DNA of 41,557 bases from Conidiobolus incongruus B7586 (taxonomy: Eukaryota > Entomophthoromycota > Entomophthoromycetes > Entomophthorales > Conidiobolaceae): positions 1 to 41,557 of the forward strand of contig JNEM01016612.1 of assembly GCA_000697335.1 (NCBI GenBank), given 5' to 3'. Below the pieces are notes generated by a model. The model was not told the DNA's origin, ran no database searches, and was given only the letters and a program-made list of their open reading frames with translations. Shown piece by piece: positions 21,466 through 34,307 of the stretch; the stretch's first letter is position 1, and each line of letters begins with the position of its first letter. The translations under genes were made by a program, and so were the position numbers.

Positions 21466-21660
21466 AGCATGACTCTCATTTGTTCTGTTTTGTCCAATTT
21501 GCAATTAATTCCATATGATGAACCTAATCGGATGGCCATCACGACCCAACTGGTCCTCTTGGACCCTAGAGTTGTAGATCATATAGTCACTTATATCTCT
21601 GACTATCGTGGCGAAATGCTGGAGCTGACATTAATACTCTTAGTTAATCTCCTTACAATT
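21466..21660 (+). other. GC-richer island: orphan exon or small RNA gene
   Basis: This ~195-base block stands out from its surroundings by composition. It begins after a TTTTACAG acceptor-like sequence. One plus-strand frame stays open throughout and looks helical and leucine-rich (IPYDEPNRMAI, LLDPRVVDHIVTYI, LLVNLLTIF), like a piece of an ARM/HEAT-type protein, but no partner exon was found. Alternatively it contains a perfect box C (ATGATGA, 21515-21521) and box D (CTGA, 21625-21628, another at 21599-21602) flanked by ATTAAT at 21504-21509 and 21630-21635, which can pair. That is the layout of a box C/D snoRNA. The minus strand is partly open too. I cannot decide between these readings. 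Confidence 0.35.
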
Positions 21661-22394
21661 TTTAAGGCTAGGATTATCGTTATCAATATTATATTATATT
21701 ATATATCGATATTAACTACTCTTAATATAACTATATTAGCTAATATATTCAATCCTTAAATAAACTCACTGATATATTAAATTGATTACATCATCACTAA
21801 TTTAAGGCTTCCTTTACATTATGCTGACTTAACTACCTATTATTGTTATAATATTTGATACCAAAAATTAAGTAAAGGCCTAAACCCATCTATACTTTAT
21901 ATGATTCTAACTTTTTCAGCTTTATCTCAATGTATAAAGCTTTGATGTGATTTTAACATTTTGATTTTGGAGGCAAAAGCATTGTTAGAATTATTAATAT
22001 TTAACTAATGAAAATATCATTATGTTTGGTGAAATGTTATTTAAAATGAAATACTAATGTAAAATAATATCCAAGTATCTGTATTATAAATGATACTATA
22101 ACTTGGCCTAGTTTAAATATTAATAGACATGCTTAGAATTAATAGAATTCTAGTAATAGTAATTCTTAGAATAGATATTTATATTTAAGAATGATTTAAT
22201 GGGATTTAATTAGATTTCCTGGGGATTGAGATTCAAATTATTATCAAGAAATGATATTTGATTTTGTTAATATGAGGAATTTTTGTTATGGATTAAATCA
22301 AATTTGAAATTGATGATGTCAACAATAAAAAGAAAATTTCAAATTATTAGTAATTCGTATGTCAAAAATTGACTTGGATAAATTGATGATCGAA
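21661..22394. other. AT-rich stretch upstream of MnSOD
   Basis: About 0.7 kb with no coding-like frame. It presumably contains the upstream control region of the superoxide dismutase gene; no known stress-response site stands out. Confidence 0.4.
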
Positions 22395-22402
22395 TATATA
22401 AG
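22395..22402 (+). promoter_or_regulatory. possible TATA box of the MnSOD gene
   Basis: TATATAAG ends 48 bases before the SOD2 ATG and is followed by a pyrimidine-rich stretch (TTGCTCTTTTCTC) suited to transcription start. Supported by position, but the AT-rich background weakens it. Confidence 0.45.
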
Positions 22403-22450
22403 AAATCAAATTGCTCTTTTCTCAATATTAAATCCATTATTAAATTCAAA

Positions 22451-23336
22451 ATGCTAAGAACTATCACTAGATTAGCTCAACCTCAAATTGCTCGTGCTTC
22501 ATCCATTGCTGCTGCCGCTCGTAGTAAGCACACTTTGCCTGATTTACCATATGACTACAATGTAATTTATTTATTCATTTATTATTTCGTTAAACTAATT
22601 CTTTCTTGTTTCAGGCTTTGGAACCCGTCATCTCTGCTGAAATTATGCAATTGCACCACTCCAAGCACCACAATACTTATGTCACCCAATTAAATATCCT
22701 CGAAGAAAAGTACCAACAAGCTCTTAAGGACAACAATGTCACTGAACAAATTGCCATCCAATCTGGCTTAAAATTCAACGGAGGTGGTCATATCAACCAC
22801 TCTATCTTCTGGACTAATCTTGCTCCCGTCAGCCAAGGTGGTGGTGAACCTCCTAAAGGTACTCATACACTTTGTATTTTAGAAAATAAAATATCCTTAT
22901 AAATCTTTTTTAGGTGAATTGTTGGAAGCTATTAACAAGGAATTCGGATCTCTTGACCAATTCATCACCAAGTTTAACACCCAAACTGCTGCTGTCCAAG
23001 GTTCTGGTTGGGGTTGGTTGGTAAGTATATTATATTATATACAAATGAACAATTTATTAACAATATAATAGGGTTATAACACCACAGCCAAGCGTTTGGA
23101 AATCCTCACCAAGCCTAACCAAGATCCCCTCACTGAACTAGTTCCTTTGTTGGGTATCGATGTTTGGGAACATGTAATTTTGTAATGTTTTTAAAGCAAA
23201 TACCTTACTAACTATTTGATTTTAGGCCTACTATCTCCAATACAAGAACGTTCGTCCCGACTACTTAAAGGCTATCTGGCAAGTTGTTAATTGGAAGAAC
23301 GTTGCCGAAAGATACCAAAAGGCTCTTCAAGGATAA
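22451..23336 (+). CDS. SOD2: mitochondrial manganese superoxide dismutase, 5 exons
   Basis: Converts superoxide to hydrogen peroxide and oxygen in the mitochondrial matrix. Exons 22451-22561, 22615-22858, 22914-23020, 23072-23173 and 23226-23336 are joined over four GT-AG introns of 51-55 nt. They give 675 nt and 224 aa. An Arg/Ala/Ser-rich presequence (about 1-26, [10 protein letters not shown]) ends just before [11 protein letters not shown], the usual mature start. The metal ligands are present: His51 in LHHSKHH, His99 in INHSIFW, and Asp184 and His188 in DVWEHAYYL. Gln147 in QGSGWGWL is the outer-sphere residue typical of the Mn rather than the Fe enzyme. WGWLGYN and [11 protein letters not shown] complete the family signature. 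Coding GC is well above the flanks and introns. Complete and apparently functional. Confidence 0.97.
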
Positions 23337-24633
23337 GTTGATTTCATTCAATATTATTTGTTATACAATTTCAAATTCTATACCTTATTTCTAATATTCC
23401 AAATTCAAAAATTTTACTCGTTAAACTTTTTGCAGTTTATATTTTTGACATTAAATTCTTGTATTATGTCCATACCAGCAGTATCTTGGTTTTGATGATT
23501 ACTATTTAATCTTATAATGCATTAGATCTGATTTTATTGGTTCCTGTGAACTACGTTTCCAATGTTAACTTTAAATACTCAACTGTTATATTATACATGT
23601 ATAATTATTTCTATCTATCCTTCAATTTTTCGACAATCAGTGTATATTATTGGACAGACCTTTACCATTATTTTATTAATATATATAGCATTTCGAATAT
23701 TAATTTTTTATTTTCAATTCAATACTACTGCTACAATATGAAAAGTAATGTATATTTAATATGATATATATTTCGAAAATTGATATTGAAAATGTTTAAT
23801 TATTATAGTAATCACTCCATAACATTTCTTTATTACGGACTTGTAAATTTAATAATACGAAAGATAAATCTATAATTCACTATAATTATAGTCTATTCAA
23901 ATATCCCATCAGTAGAATGTTTATAATCTAAAAATTTTCAAAAAAACACGAGTAATTGTGATTTACTTTAATTTTCAGATATTAAATATATATTTATTTT
24001 TTTAGAAAGTTTGTAAATATAATATATGATAAAATTACTTATATCAAAATTCTTATTATTCACTTATTAAGTTTAAAAATAATGTTGCTTGTAACGATAA
24101 AACATCACTAATGTAATGATTAATCTATAATATATATATATTCATATGTATTATGAAATATGTGGTTTTAATCTAATCACCATCCTTTTCCACCCTAAAT
24201 CTTATATTTTTTTTATAAATATTCGATTTTAACGAATTACTTTATGTTTTTAGAGTATTGATGAGGAGGAATTATAAAAATTGATTTTATAAACAACATA
24301 TCATATATTGCTCTAATTAGGCTCTCATTACATGGATTTCGACTAATATTTATTCTTCACATCGTTTGGTTATGTTGAACATCATACATCCAAATCTTTG
24401 TAAACGAGTTAATTTAATTGGCTTTGATACATAAAGATTGTATGCTGATATTAATAATTATATTTTAATCATTGTTAATAAAAATAAAGAAAATTAACTT
24501 TAACAATTAAAAAATTATTTTCTATATTTCAGATTGAATGATGAACTAATTATTTTATTAATTGAGAATAAAATGAGAATTTATGATATAGTGAGAGTAT
24601 ATAATTTGTATATTAAGAATAGAAATACAACAG
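23337..24633. other. AT-rich intergenic stretch
   Basis: About 1.3 kb. A 75-codon frame at 23537-23764 is Tyr/Asn/Ile-rich and judged spurious. No RNA gene or repeat seen before the tRNA. Confidence 0.45.
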
Positions 24634-24642
24634 AAAAAAAAA
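24634..24642 (-). terminator. RNA polymerase III terminator of the tRNA gene
   Basis: On the minus strand a run of nine T residues begins two bases after the tRNA discriminator base. This is the standard Pol III stop signal. Confidence 0.85.
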
Positions 24643-24644
24643 TA

Positions 24645-24717
24645 TGTTTCTACTCGGGATTGAACCGAGGACCTTGTGCGTGTGAAGCACACGTGATAGC
24701 CACTACACCATAGAAAC
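24645..24717 (-). tRNA. tRNA-Val, anticodon CAC
   Basis: The reverse complement folds as a 73-base tRNA: acceptor GTTTCTA paired with TAGAAAC, a D arm, an anticodon stem TGTGC/GCACA with loop TTCACAC (anticodon CAC, reading GTG), and a T stem CTCGG/CCGAG with loop TTCAATC. The discriminator is A73, as expected for valine. Internal promoters match consensus: A box TGGTGTAGTGG and B box GGTTCAATCCC. There is no intron, and CCA is not encoded, as in eukaryotic nuclear tRNA genes. It is isolated in an AT-rich spacer. Confidence 0.96.
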
Positions 24718-25994
24718 ATAAGTGAGTGATTTAGAAACTATATATATATGTAATGCTTGATTAATTTTTACTTTTATTTATATTTTCTCTATTTTCTTTC
24801 AATCATTTTCAAATTTATCTTCCTCTTTTATTTTTTCATTACTTTTCTTAGAATCTCCATCTTGATTTTTTTTGATTCTCACTTTACTATTTTATTATTA
24901 CATTAGATTATTATACCCATCTTCTTATCTCATACTCATTTCATCAAATAGCGGTACTATTTATTTAATTGCTAATGATACTTTAACATTTTTTGACTCT
25001 AACTCAAACGATATTAAAGCACTTCCATTTTCGCTCAATAAAATTGTGATAATAATTATAATTTAATATTAATAGCCAATCTAACAATAAATTTTTGACA
25101 ATTTATAATAATAGCTTACATTAATTGTAACCTGTTATTTACTGAAGGATACCAACAAAATGATATTAGTTATATTATAGAATATAATTATTTAATAATT
25201 AATGTTCAGAATTTATGATATTTTCTAATGAACTATGAATTTAAAATATATAATTATATTATTTAGTAATATTCTGGTTTTGATTAATTAGTCAGTATAT
25301 CTTGTGAATGAAATTAAGAATTCACATTAAAATATATTATTCAAACACTAATACTAAAATTTTCTTATTAGTTTATATATTTGAAATTATATAAAGTTGA
25401 AAAAGTTAAATATTAACGTTTAATTTATTCTTAAATGGTAAACTCAATTGATTCAGGATTACAGCCCAGATTAAGTTTAAAAGAGTATTTAAAATAATAT
25501 TAAAAATAAATCTTCATAGATATTTACATTTTGTCAATAATATATTAAATATTATATCATGGAATTTTGAAAAAATAGTAAATGTTCTATTATCCTCACA
25601 TGTGGCTTATTTGATTCTTAATTGAAAGACTTCAAAATATATTTAATGACAGTTATGGATATTTGACTGGTATTTCACTTAAGATTAAATATCAATAGCA
25701 AATATTTTCAAATTGTTTTTTGTCAACTATAAATAGGTTTAAATCAAATAATTTGAATTATTCATAAATTCATCTACAAAATTAGGTATTACGTATTTTA
25801 GCTTTCTAAATTTTAGTTTATTCTAGAAGATACCAAATTTGATTTCAAAAATAGCTCATTTCTTCTTTTAATAAATCATCCAATCAAATAAAATTTCCTT
25901 AAGTTCATACGTAGACAGTGAATTTAGGATAAATATTCAAGATCAAATTAAGACTCTTTATTCTTGTTTAATTTGAACTTTTAAGCAATAAAAA
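24718..25994. other. AT-rich intergenic stretch with pyrimidine-biased segment
   Basis: About 1.3 kb. Bases ~24765-25020 are strongly C/T-biased on the plus strand. A frame at 24872-25066 includes SSNSGTIYLIANDTLTFF, which reads like a beta-propeller blade. No start, splice partner or conserved neighbour was found, so I do not call a gene. Confidence 0.35.
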
Positions 25995-26720
25995 ATGTCT
26001 GCTACGTATGATAAATTATTAATATTAACACAGTAATGCCAACGGGTAAAGCTAATGATACTTCTTTTTAGCGTATATCATCCTAGCGTTTTATGGGCTC
26101 AAAGAACCAACGAAATTTATTTAACTGTTGAGTTATCTGATATTAAAGATGAAAAAATTGACTTGACTGCTACCAGTCTTAAATTTTCTGGCATTTCTGA
26201 TGAAAAGCAATACCAATTTGAAATTGAATTTTTCGACGAAATTGACCCCGAAGTACTTATCATATTTATGCTTTTATTTTATGAATACTAATTTAATTTA
26301 TAATAGCAATCACGCAGAGCTGTTACTCCCAGATCTATCTTTATGGTCCTTCGTAAACAAAACACTGATAAGGAGTACTGGCCCAGACTTCAAAAGGAAA
26401 AGGGTAAGGTCAACTTTTTGAAGACTGATTTTGATCGTTGGATCGATGAAGACGAACAAGATGAAAAGTCTACCGATATGAACGACATGAACTTTATGGA
26501 CTTCTCTCAAATGGGTAGTGGCTTCCCTGGAGTAAGTGATTTCATTTTATTTTATGAATTTTTATTAATTCTGCTTAGGCTGAAGGTGATGATTATGATG
26601 ATGAACTTCCTGACGACGAGGAAGAAGAAGAAGAGGAAAAAGTTGAAGCTGAAGCTCCCAAAGGTAAATGTATTATTAACTATGTGTGCTACAATTAATT
26701 AACCTTGAAATTTAGAATAA
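25995..26720 (+). CDS. SBA1: p23/Sba1 Hsp90 co-chaperone, 5 exons
   Basis: p23 binds the ATP-bound, closed form of Hsp90 and stabilises client complexes in the cytosol. Exons 25995-26005, 26072-26252, 26307-26531, 26579-26663 and 26716-26720 are joined over introns of 66, 54, 47 and 52 nt. They give 507 nt and 168 aa. The CS domain (about 1-108) starts HPSVLWAQRTNEIYLTVEL, has FMVLRKQN and then YWPRLQKEKGKVNFLKTDFD, the W-P-R-L signature of p23/Sba1. The tail is acidic (DEDEQDE, DDEEEEEEE) and ends PKE, as in other p23 proteins. The first exon is only 11 nt, and the last contributes two bases plus the stop codon. The short final exon is supported by restoring the expected K-E terminus. Complete. 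Confidence 0.93.
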
Positions 26721-28837
26721 TTAATTTATGATTGAGTCTAAACTATGCTATAATATACACACAATCTTTAAATTAATCACCTTACTTTTTCAATCACATC
26801 ACATTTATTGAAATATATATTCCTAAATTTTAATTGGATTCCAAATATTAATTATTTTTCAGCACAATTCAATACTTCATAATCTTAGTTAACTATTAAA
26901 ACTAAGCATCTCTGATCTTATAATTTATATCTTTACCATTACATACTAGTATATATGCAATGTTTTGGTACCCTAGTGTATAAGCTAGCTTTATATTACA
27001 TTTATTTAATTTACCAATTTCTTATATTACTTTATTAGGCCATCATTATATATGTTTGTTGAAAAAACTATTAGCATTATCTAGAAAAAATTACCATTAT
27101 TAAATTTTAATTTATCTAGTCTATTTTAGCTGTTACTTTACAGATATAACAGCTTCTGACAACAGGTAATATTTTGTTTTTAACCTCATAATATAATCGT
27201 TGTTTTATTTGTAGAATATTAGTTCTTAGTAAAATGTTTCAACCTCATTAACATTTTTTATCAATGTGTCAATATAAATTCCTTGACTAATCCAAAATAA
27301 TGATAAATCATTAAATATAAACAAGTTTTTCATTTTAATTTTTTGAATAGTTTAAGCATTCTAATATTAAGTTCCAAACTAATTCCAAATATGAATTATT
27401 CATTGTTTAAGAAAACTTTATTGAATATAATATCCAATTAATAATCTTATTTTAAAACTATAATTATATCAATATGAAGCGTTGCTAAAATATTTTGATA
27501 AAAATAGTGAATAATTTTATCCCGTGTATATTTAGATAGTAACTGGAACAGATAAATTTGGAAATGATAGTAATATATGTGATCCATATCCCAGAACATT
27601 GATTTCAGAAATTCTTGAAATTTAGATTGAAAAATATTTAATTATTGAAATGTGCAATTAATGAATTAGATCATTAATAATAGCAAATATTGTATTAAAT
27701 TTTGTATTAAATTGTTTTACATATTATTTTGATTTGATGTCAATAATTATAAAATGATCTATCATGTTTCATGGATTAAAAAAGATTATGCATAACATGT
27801 TTTGTAGGATCTTTTTCAATAAATTTATTATTTATTCAACAGTATCACTTTTGTACTATCTTTTTTATATTTGTCATTGGTAATTTTTGGCAATATAAAT
27901 AATCTTAGCAAATATTGAGATTAAAAAGCAATCCTTTCAGAACAAATCAGACAAGTAAAAAAATTTATAGATACATTTTTATGATTATATATACTACATA
28001 CACACAGATCGTAGTACAATTATTATAAAGCCATTTATAAGAGATAGACATTCTAAAAAATGTTATAGATAAAACCTTATTAAATTGGCAATGTAAAATC
28101 TGAATGTTTTAATATGTGTTATTCTTTATAAAATAATGACTATTATTGAAATGTCAAAATTGAGATTGAGCTACATGATTACAAACTAAATTTCACAAAT
28201 ATAACAATAAATCATGAACTATTTGAACTGTCATTGATATAATTCATAAACAATGCCTCGATATATTATTCAAGATTATCTATAATTTTAAATTAAAGGA
28301 TATTAATATTTCAAAATTTTTTGAAAAATTTAAACGATTTATTCCTTTAATTAAGGAATTGTTATCGGAAGAGTCCGGGAATACGAATGAAAACTGGGAA
28401 TATGAACCTTGTACAAGAATAATACCCTAAAAAGTCCTAAATTAATCACAAAAAACTCATGTCTAAAGTGGACAGGTTTTCATAAAAAATATCAATTTCT
28501 CATTTTTATTTAACCATTATATCTTTTAAGGTAGTATATCACAGCTAGACTTGCATATCATGCTTCATTAGAGTCGAAGTAAATTATACCATACTAGTAA
28601 TATAAAGTAATCATTTAATATAGAATGTCATAAATATTAATCTTAAAATCATGAGATAAAAATCAAGCCACATATACTTGACTGTAAGACTGCTATGATC
28701 ACTTGGATTAATTAAATTTTATCCATAATTAATCCACTTTCGGATGACATCACAATAATAAACCATAATTAATAATTAAAATATCTCTATATATTTATAT
28801 CATCAGTTTAAAAATTAATGTACTGAATTATTACAAA
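26721..28837. other. AT-rich intergenic stretch
   Basis: About 2.1 kb. A small inverted repeat (AGCTGTTA / TAACAGCT, 27128-27135 and 27147-27154) and a slightly G/C-richer patch at ~28366-28435 are the only landmarks; neither could be tied to a function. Confidence 0.4.
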
Positions 28838-29889
28838 ATGAAAAATTTTATCAATCAAGGTAGAAAAATTATTGCTATTGGCAGAAATTTTGCGTAAGTG
28901 AAGCATCTAATAAGAACACTATTAAAATCATGCTAACGTTGATCAATATAGAGATCATGCTAAAGAATTGGGAAATGCTGTTCCTAAAGCTCCCTTTTTC
29001 TTTTTGAAGCCTACCTCTTCTTATGTTCAAAATAACGGGAATATTGAAGCTCCCAAGGGCTGTGTTGTTCATTATGAAGGTAAATAATTATTTTGATATG
29101 TATTATAATTTCCTAAATTAATAAATTAATAGTTGAATTGGGTGTTGTCATTGGAAAGGATGGTAGAGATATTCCTGCTAATAGAGCTGATGACTACGTT
29201 GCAGGTAATTTATCCAGTGTCATTACGTTGTATCATTTTTTAATCAATTCATCGTATATAGGCTATGCTTTAGCTATTGACATGACTGCTCGTAACATGC
29301 AGGTAATCGATTCTTCAAATTAACATGAATATGAGATATTAATCAATGATCAGGATGATGTTAAGAAGAAAGGTCTACCTTGGTCAGCTGCCAAAGGTTT
29401 TGATACCTTCACTCCTATTGGGTAAATCGATTATCAAAATATAATTATGCATCTATTAATCGAAACCATTCAAGTGAATTCATTCCCAAGGCCAATTTAA
29501 TTGATCCTCACAAAGTTAGACTTTGGTTAAAGGTAATATGTTCTATTTGATTAAATTTAGTGGTTATTAACATAGATCAGGTCAACGATGAAACCAGACA
29601 AGATGGTAGTACTGAAGATATGATGTTCAAGTAAATAATGCGATTTTACCAAATAATGCTACATGTTTTAATAATTATTCATAGGATTCCTCAATTGATC
29701 GAACATGTTTCGAGCATTATGAAATTAGAAGCTGGTGATTTAATCTTAACTGGAACTCCTAAAGGAGTCGGTCCCGTCCAACCTGGTGAAACCATTACTG
29801 TTGGATTAGAATCTCAAGGCAAAGAATTATCTCGACTCCGTTTTCCAGTTATTGAACGTGCTGGAAACTTTGTCTATTCCTCTCCTTAG
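28838..29889 (+). CDS. FAHD1: FAHD1-like acylpyruvase / oxaloacetate decarboxylase, 8 exons
   Basis: FAHD1 enzymes of the fumarylacetoacetate-hydrolase superfamily cleave acylpyruvates and decarboxylate oxaloacetate, usually in mitochondria, with a bound Mg2+. Exons 28838-28893, 28952-29079, 29133-29204, 29262-29302, 29354-29421, 29475-29532, 29581-29630 and 29685-29889 are joined over seven GT-AG introns of 48-58 nt. They sum to 678 nt, 225 aa; human FAHD1 has 224. Landmarks are IIAIGRNFADHAKEL with the His21/Glu24 pair matching the FAHD1 catalytic dyad, FFFLKPTSSY, the metal ligands Glu61 and Glu63 in YEVELGVVIG, Asp92 in LAIDMTARN, KGFDTFTPIG, RQDGSTEDMMF, and LTGTPKGVGPVQPGE. All are intact. 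There is no obvious long mitochondrial presequence. It is the most intron-dense gene in the window. Confidence 0.96.
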
Positions 29890-32800
29890 ATATAATTATT
29901 AATATTCATAAATTGTAAATGGATTTTGTATTAATCAAATTTCTTTAATATAATATTTATTTATATGATATTTATTAAGTGTTTTTTAAAGATTAATTAT
30001 AAGTAATAAGGATTTTAATTTAATAAAGGGTTGATAAGTACATTTATTTATATAGCTTTTTGAAAAATAATATAATCTTTCATATATTTTTCACTAAAGA
30101 ATAATAATCTAAATATATACCAACTAATTCATTTCATAAATACTGAAATTAGTTGTTATATTTATTGATTAAATTTTTATTATATGTATGCTTTCATTAG
30201 TAGTCTAGAAGAATGAGTATTATCTTTAATACAAATAATTAAGATTAAGGAATTAAAGGAAACATATCTTAAACATTATCAATATTTAATATCAACAACA
30301 ATCTAATACAAACCTTCAATAAGATTAATGATTGTTTTATTTTACTAAATACAAAAAATATACACTATTTAAAACTTGACTATATTGTTAATTATATTCA
30401 AATTGTATATAAAAATCATTAGGAAATATGTCAGTGAATAATTAGATATATGAGAATATTAAACTATTGCTCATTTTCAAAAAATTATAATTGAAAATGA
30501 ATGCAATAAATACAGGAATGTAAAACTAGGTGTATATTGTTCAGTAATCTATATAATAGTAGAAATTATTCTGAAATCAAAAATGTAATTAACAATATTA
30601 ATCATAACTATTAACCTTAATAATATTTATAATTTTCAAGTATAATAGATTTAAAATTGCTTATTGAAATAGATTTAATTGACAATCATCATCTATATCA
30701 ATTAGAATAGTTAAAAGAAGTGTAAATTTAGTATAGTTATTGTTAAAACTATTACAAATAATGTTGATATTATGATTAAGGTGAAATGTTTTCAAATATT
30801 TATATTGAGACCGAATTACAAGTATTTTTATATTCATTTTCCAAAATTGACTAGAGTAAATATTATATATAGATTCCTATGAGTAGCTTTAAGCTAATCT
30901 AATTTATATACTATTATTATAAATAAATATCTGATAAAAATAGTCAAGTACATCTATTAATATTTCATGATAAGATATGTTATTGTGTATTATTTATAGT
31001 ACCAGAAAAATTGCAAAAATCTTGAGTAATTTTGCATCAAATTTGCATTAAGCATAAAATGAATTTCAAAGTCAACGGTATAAACTATACACTCTAAATT
31101 GTCACATGAAAATTCCATATATTCTTCTCAATATCTTTGACCTACTATTAACTATCAATGATATAATGAATCCATTTTACATTCGTTAAATTATATATAT
31201 CTAAAAATGAAAGTAATACTGTAATATTTATTTTTATAAATGTTTGTATATTTTTTTCGTTTTCAATAATTGAAATATTTTTTATAAAACAATGTATCAT
31301 TATAATATTTTCGATATATACATCATTCTTTGAATATTTTTCATATTATTCAATTTTTCACATAACTTGCTCCTTAAAACTAAGTATTTATTAGAGTTCC
31401 TGATATTATATTAATATTATTTCAAAATTTGATCTACAAAGATAGAATTATATTTGACATTATACTATTGAAAATTTGATATTATTCAATTATATTTCAA
31501 TTAATTAACCAACAATAAAGTATTCAATAGAAATAAATCATTATAATTATATATTTAAATGAATCTGATTTTGATGCAATAAATTATCAAATATTTATAA
31601 AATCACCAATTTATAATAATTAGCTAATACAATATTTAAAATATATTTATTTAAAATAAAATTTATATTCACAGAGAATATACAGTTTTTAAATTATCAA
31701 ATTGTTACACGATTACAGGTTAATTTTTTCATTTGATAGAAATAGGTTTACATATTATGATTATACTATGCCACTGTAATTTAATATTTATAATTAATAA
31801 CATAAAAATGTCTTAACACAAATATATATTGATCTGTTAAAAATATAATTGACTGTATTTATGGTTTGGTCATAATTATATTATATTGTGTATAAAATCA
31901 AAGAAAAATATTTTTATATTTTATTTGATTATCAAATGTTTGAAATATTTTTTACGCTGATTAACTCTTTTTTTAATTTTAAAATGAATATAAACTAAAA
32001 TATAATATTTAATGCTAAAAATTAAGTTCAATTTGAATATTATATTAAAAACTAATTGGGATTAGGATTGAGCATATGAATAGTGTCTTATACTGGTAAT
32101 ATATACTCTTGGCAGCGTGTGTATTTGTAAAATATAAATGGATACTGGTGATATATTTTCCTAAAAGAGATTTAAAAATATTAAACTATATAAAATTAAA
32201 TGGTATCGTTGTTTAAAATAAAAATGAAAAAAAATTACCATAATTAGTCCAGTTAAATCTATTCATAAGTCCGACACGATTAACAATTAAGGAATTTAAT
32301 TTATTGATTTAATAACTCTGAAATCATTTTAATGGTAATATTGAATAATGTACTTCACTACGCAGTATCCTCATTTCAAAAGGAGAAGTATACTTTTATC
32401 TTAAATAAATATTTTTATCAATTTAGTATTTCAAACTTTCTCACGTGAATCTCGTTCGATTTTAATTAATTATTAAACCAACACTATTGGTGAGAACAAT
32501 GGATTGTACAAAAAAACGTGGCTACACAAATACCTAGAACTTCCTTAATTTGATATAGACGGAGCTAATATTATCAAATCTTGTATAATATTCGAATATT
32601 TAACAGCTAGAGAACACAAGAAATATCAATTATCCATTATGTCTTTGCTTATTGCATGATATCCATCCCGACTATTGCATTAGTTTGGTCATATTATTTC
32701 ATCTAAGCTACCATGTTATACCATCATTTTATATAATTCTAACTTTGCCAAATTATAGATTATGTGGAATTTCATGTATAAAATGGAAAAGTTATGATAA

Positions 32801-34300
32801 ATATAATATATTTTTCAATCATGAGTATAGTTAATAAAGATAATAGCTATATACTATTAAAATTAGTTATAATAATGTCGTTTAAACTCAACGTTATGAT
32901 TTTTCTGAAGATTAACCAATAGTTAATATTAAAAAAAATAATCTTTGGAAGCCATAATATAACTGTGATATTTGTATATACTTAAGGTTATTTGATTACA
33001 ATTAATATTAATTTATAAAATAATATTTAGTAATATTTATTAAATCTTTTTTATGAAATAATTAAACTAAAATGTAATTAATTAATATGAAAATCATTTG
33101 AAAATTTGATATCTATATTGTTGCAAAAAGGAACATTAAAGCTATTATACATAAATCTAGTCAAATAAAATAATTAGTATATTTTACATGTTGCTAAATT
33201 TATCAACAATAGAGATATCTATTTAATTGATAATATAATTTTTTAACATTGCTGATAAAATCAAAATTATATCGAGAAATTCTTTTTATTTTATTAAACT
33301 ATTTTGAAGTAAATTTATTAATTTTAAATTTAATGCATTTAAGATGATAAAGTTCATTTAACTACTAGTATTTTTTACATAATTTTAAATAAGAATAATC
33401 TTTGAATAAAATTGTGATTTTATTTAAGACATGCTTGAAGCTCAATTATTATAATCTTGAGTTTATTGATTGGCTGATATGTTTGTTGATATTATATTAA
33501 AAACCTTTCTAAATATATTTTTTGAGGATTTAGCATATTTTTAGATTGTCAATTGTTAATTTTTTGTGTTCATTTATCATTATTTATTAATGTAATTTTA
33601 CTTCAGCAATATCAAGATATTAAACTATTAATATAACTATGAAATTCGAATATTTTCTATATAACATGACAGTTTTTCTAGGCTTAAATTTTACTAAAAT
33701 AAATGAAAATTTGAATCAAGGCTTACGGGACAAGTAATTGTTACTAGAAAAATATCGCGGGTTCACAAAAGTGTAATGCTCCATCCTATATTTAGTATCA
33801 TGCTTTTTCTTGCTTGATTTAATTGGCTGAGTGATTTACTTAACCAGTGTTTTTGGATTAGTCTGACTATTTATATGGTATAGGATGCTGAAAATTTACC
33901 TCTATTTGAAGTATTTGATCGAGCTCATTTTAATGATTAAAAACTTGATTAAATATTGAAATAAATGGAGATTTAATTAGTATTTACAATTAAAATTAAT
34001 ACAAGGTGCAGCTTGTGAACACCTCTTGTAATAAAAAAGTTTTTGACCGATAGGAGAGGGATTAAATTAATTGAATAAATGGAGCCTGCAGCATAAGTAT
34101 ATATCTATTAATGAGCGTAAGAAGTGAGAAATGAATGGACTAATATATGGAAAGTGAAAGGGTTTGAACAGTAATTTGGTGTTTGAGAAAATCTAGAATA
34201 TATTGATATGACATTGGTGCAACTTTGAGAGCCAAATATTTTAATTGTCCTCAGTTGCTTGAAACCAAATTGATAAAAAGAAAAAAGAAAAATTCTATTT
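29890..34300. other. 4.4-kb gene-free stretch upstream of the HSF gene
   Basis: The longest empty interval in the window. No frame of coding character, tRNA or dispersed repeat is visible; a 60-codon frame at 32652-32834 is judged chance. From about 33,700 the sequence becomes noticeably less AT-rich and purine-biased, probably extended regulatory DNA or an untranslated leader for the HSF gene. Confidence 0.4.
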
Positions 34301-34307
34301 AATTATG

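Noticed and set aside
23537-23764. 75-codon frame downstream of MnSOD
   Set aside because: Composed mainly of Tyr, Asn, Ile, Phe and Ser from AT-rich codons; no conserved feature or composition shift.
32652-32834. 60-codon frame in the large spacer before HSF
   Set aside because: No motif, no composition change and no splice partner.
34191-34200. Heat-shock element (self-regulation site) upstream of HSF
   Set aside because: The ATCTAGAAT sequence only partly fits the inverted TTC/GAA pattern and has no third unit.
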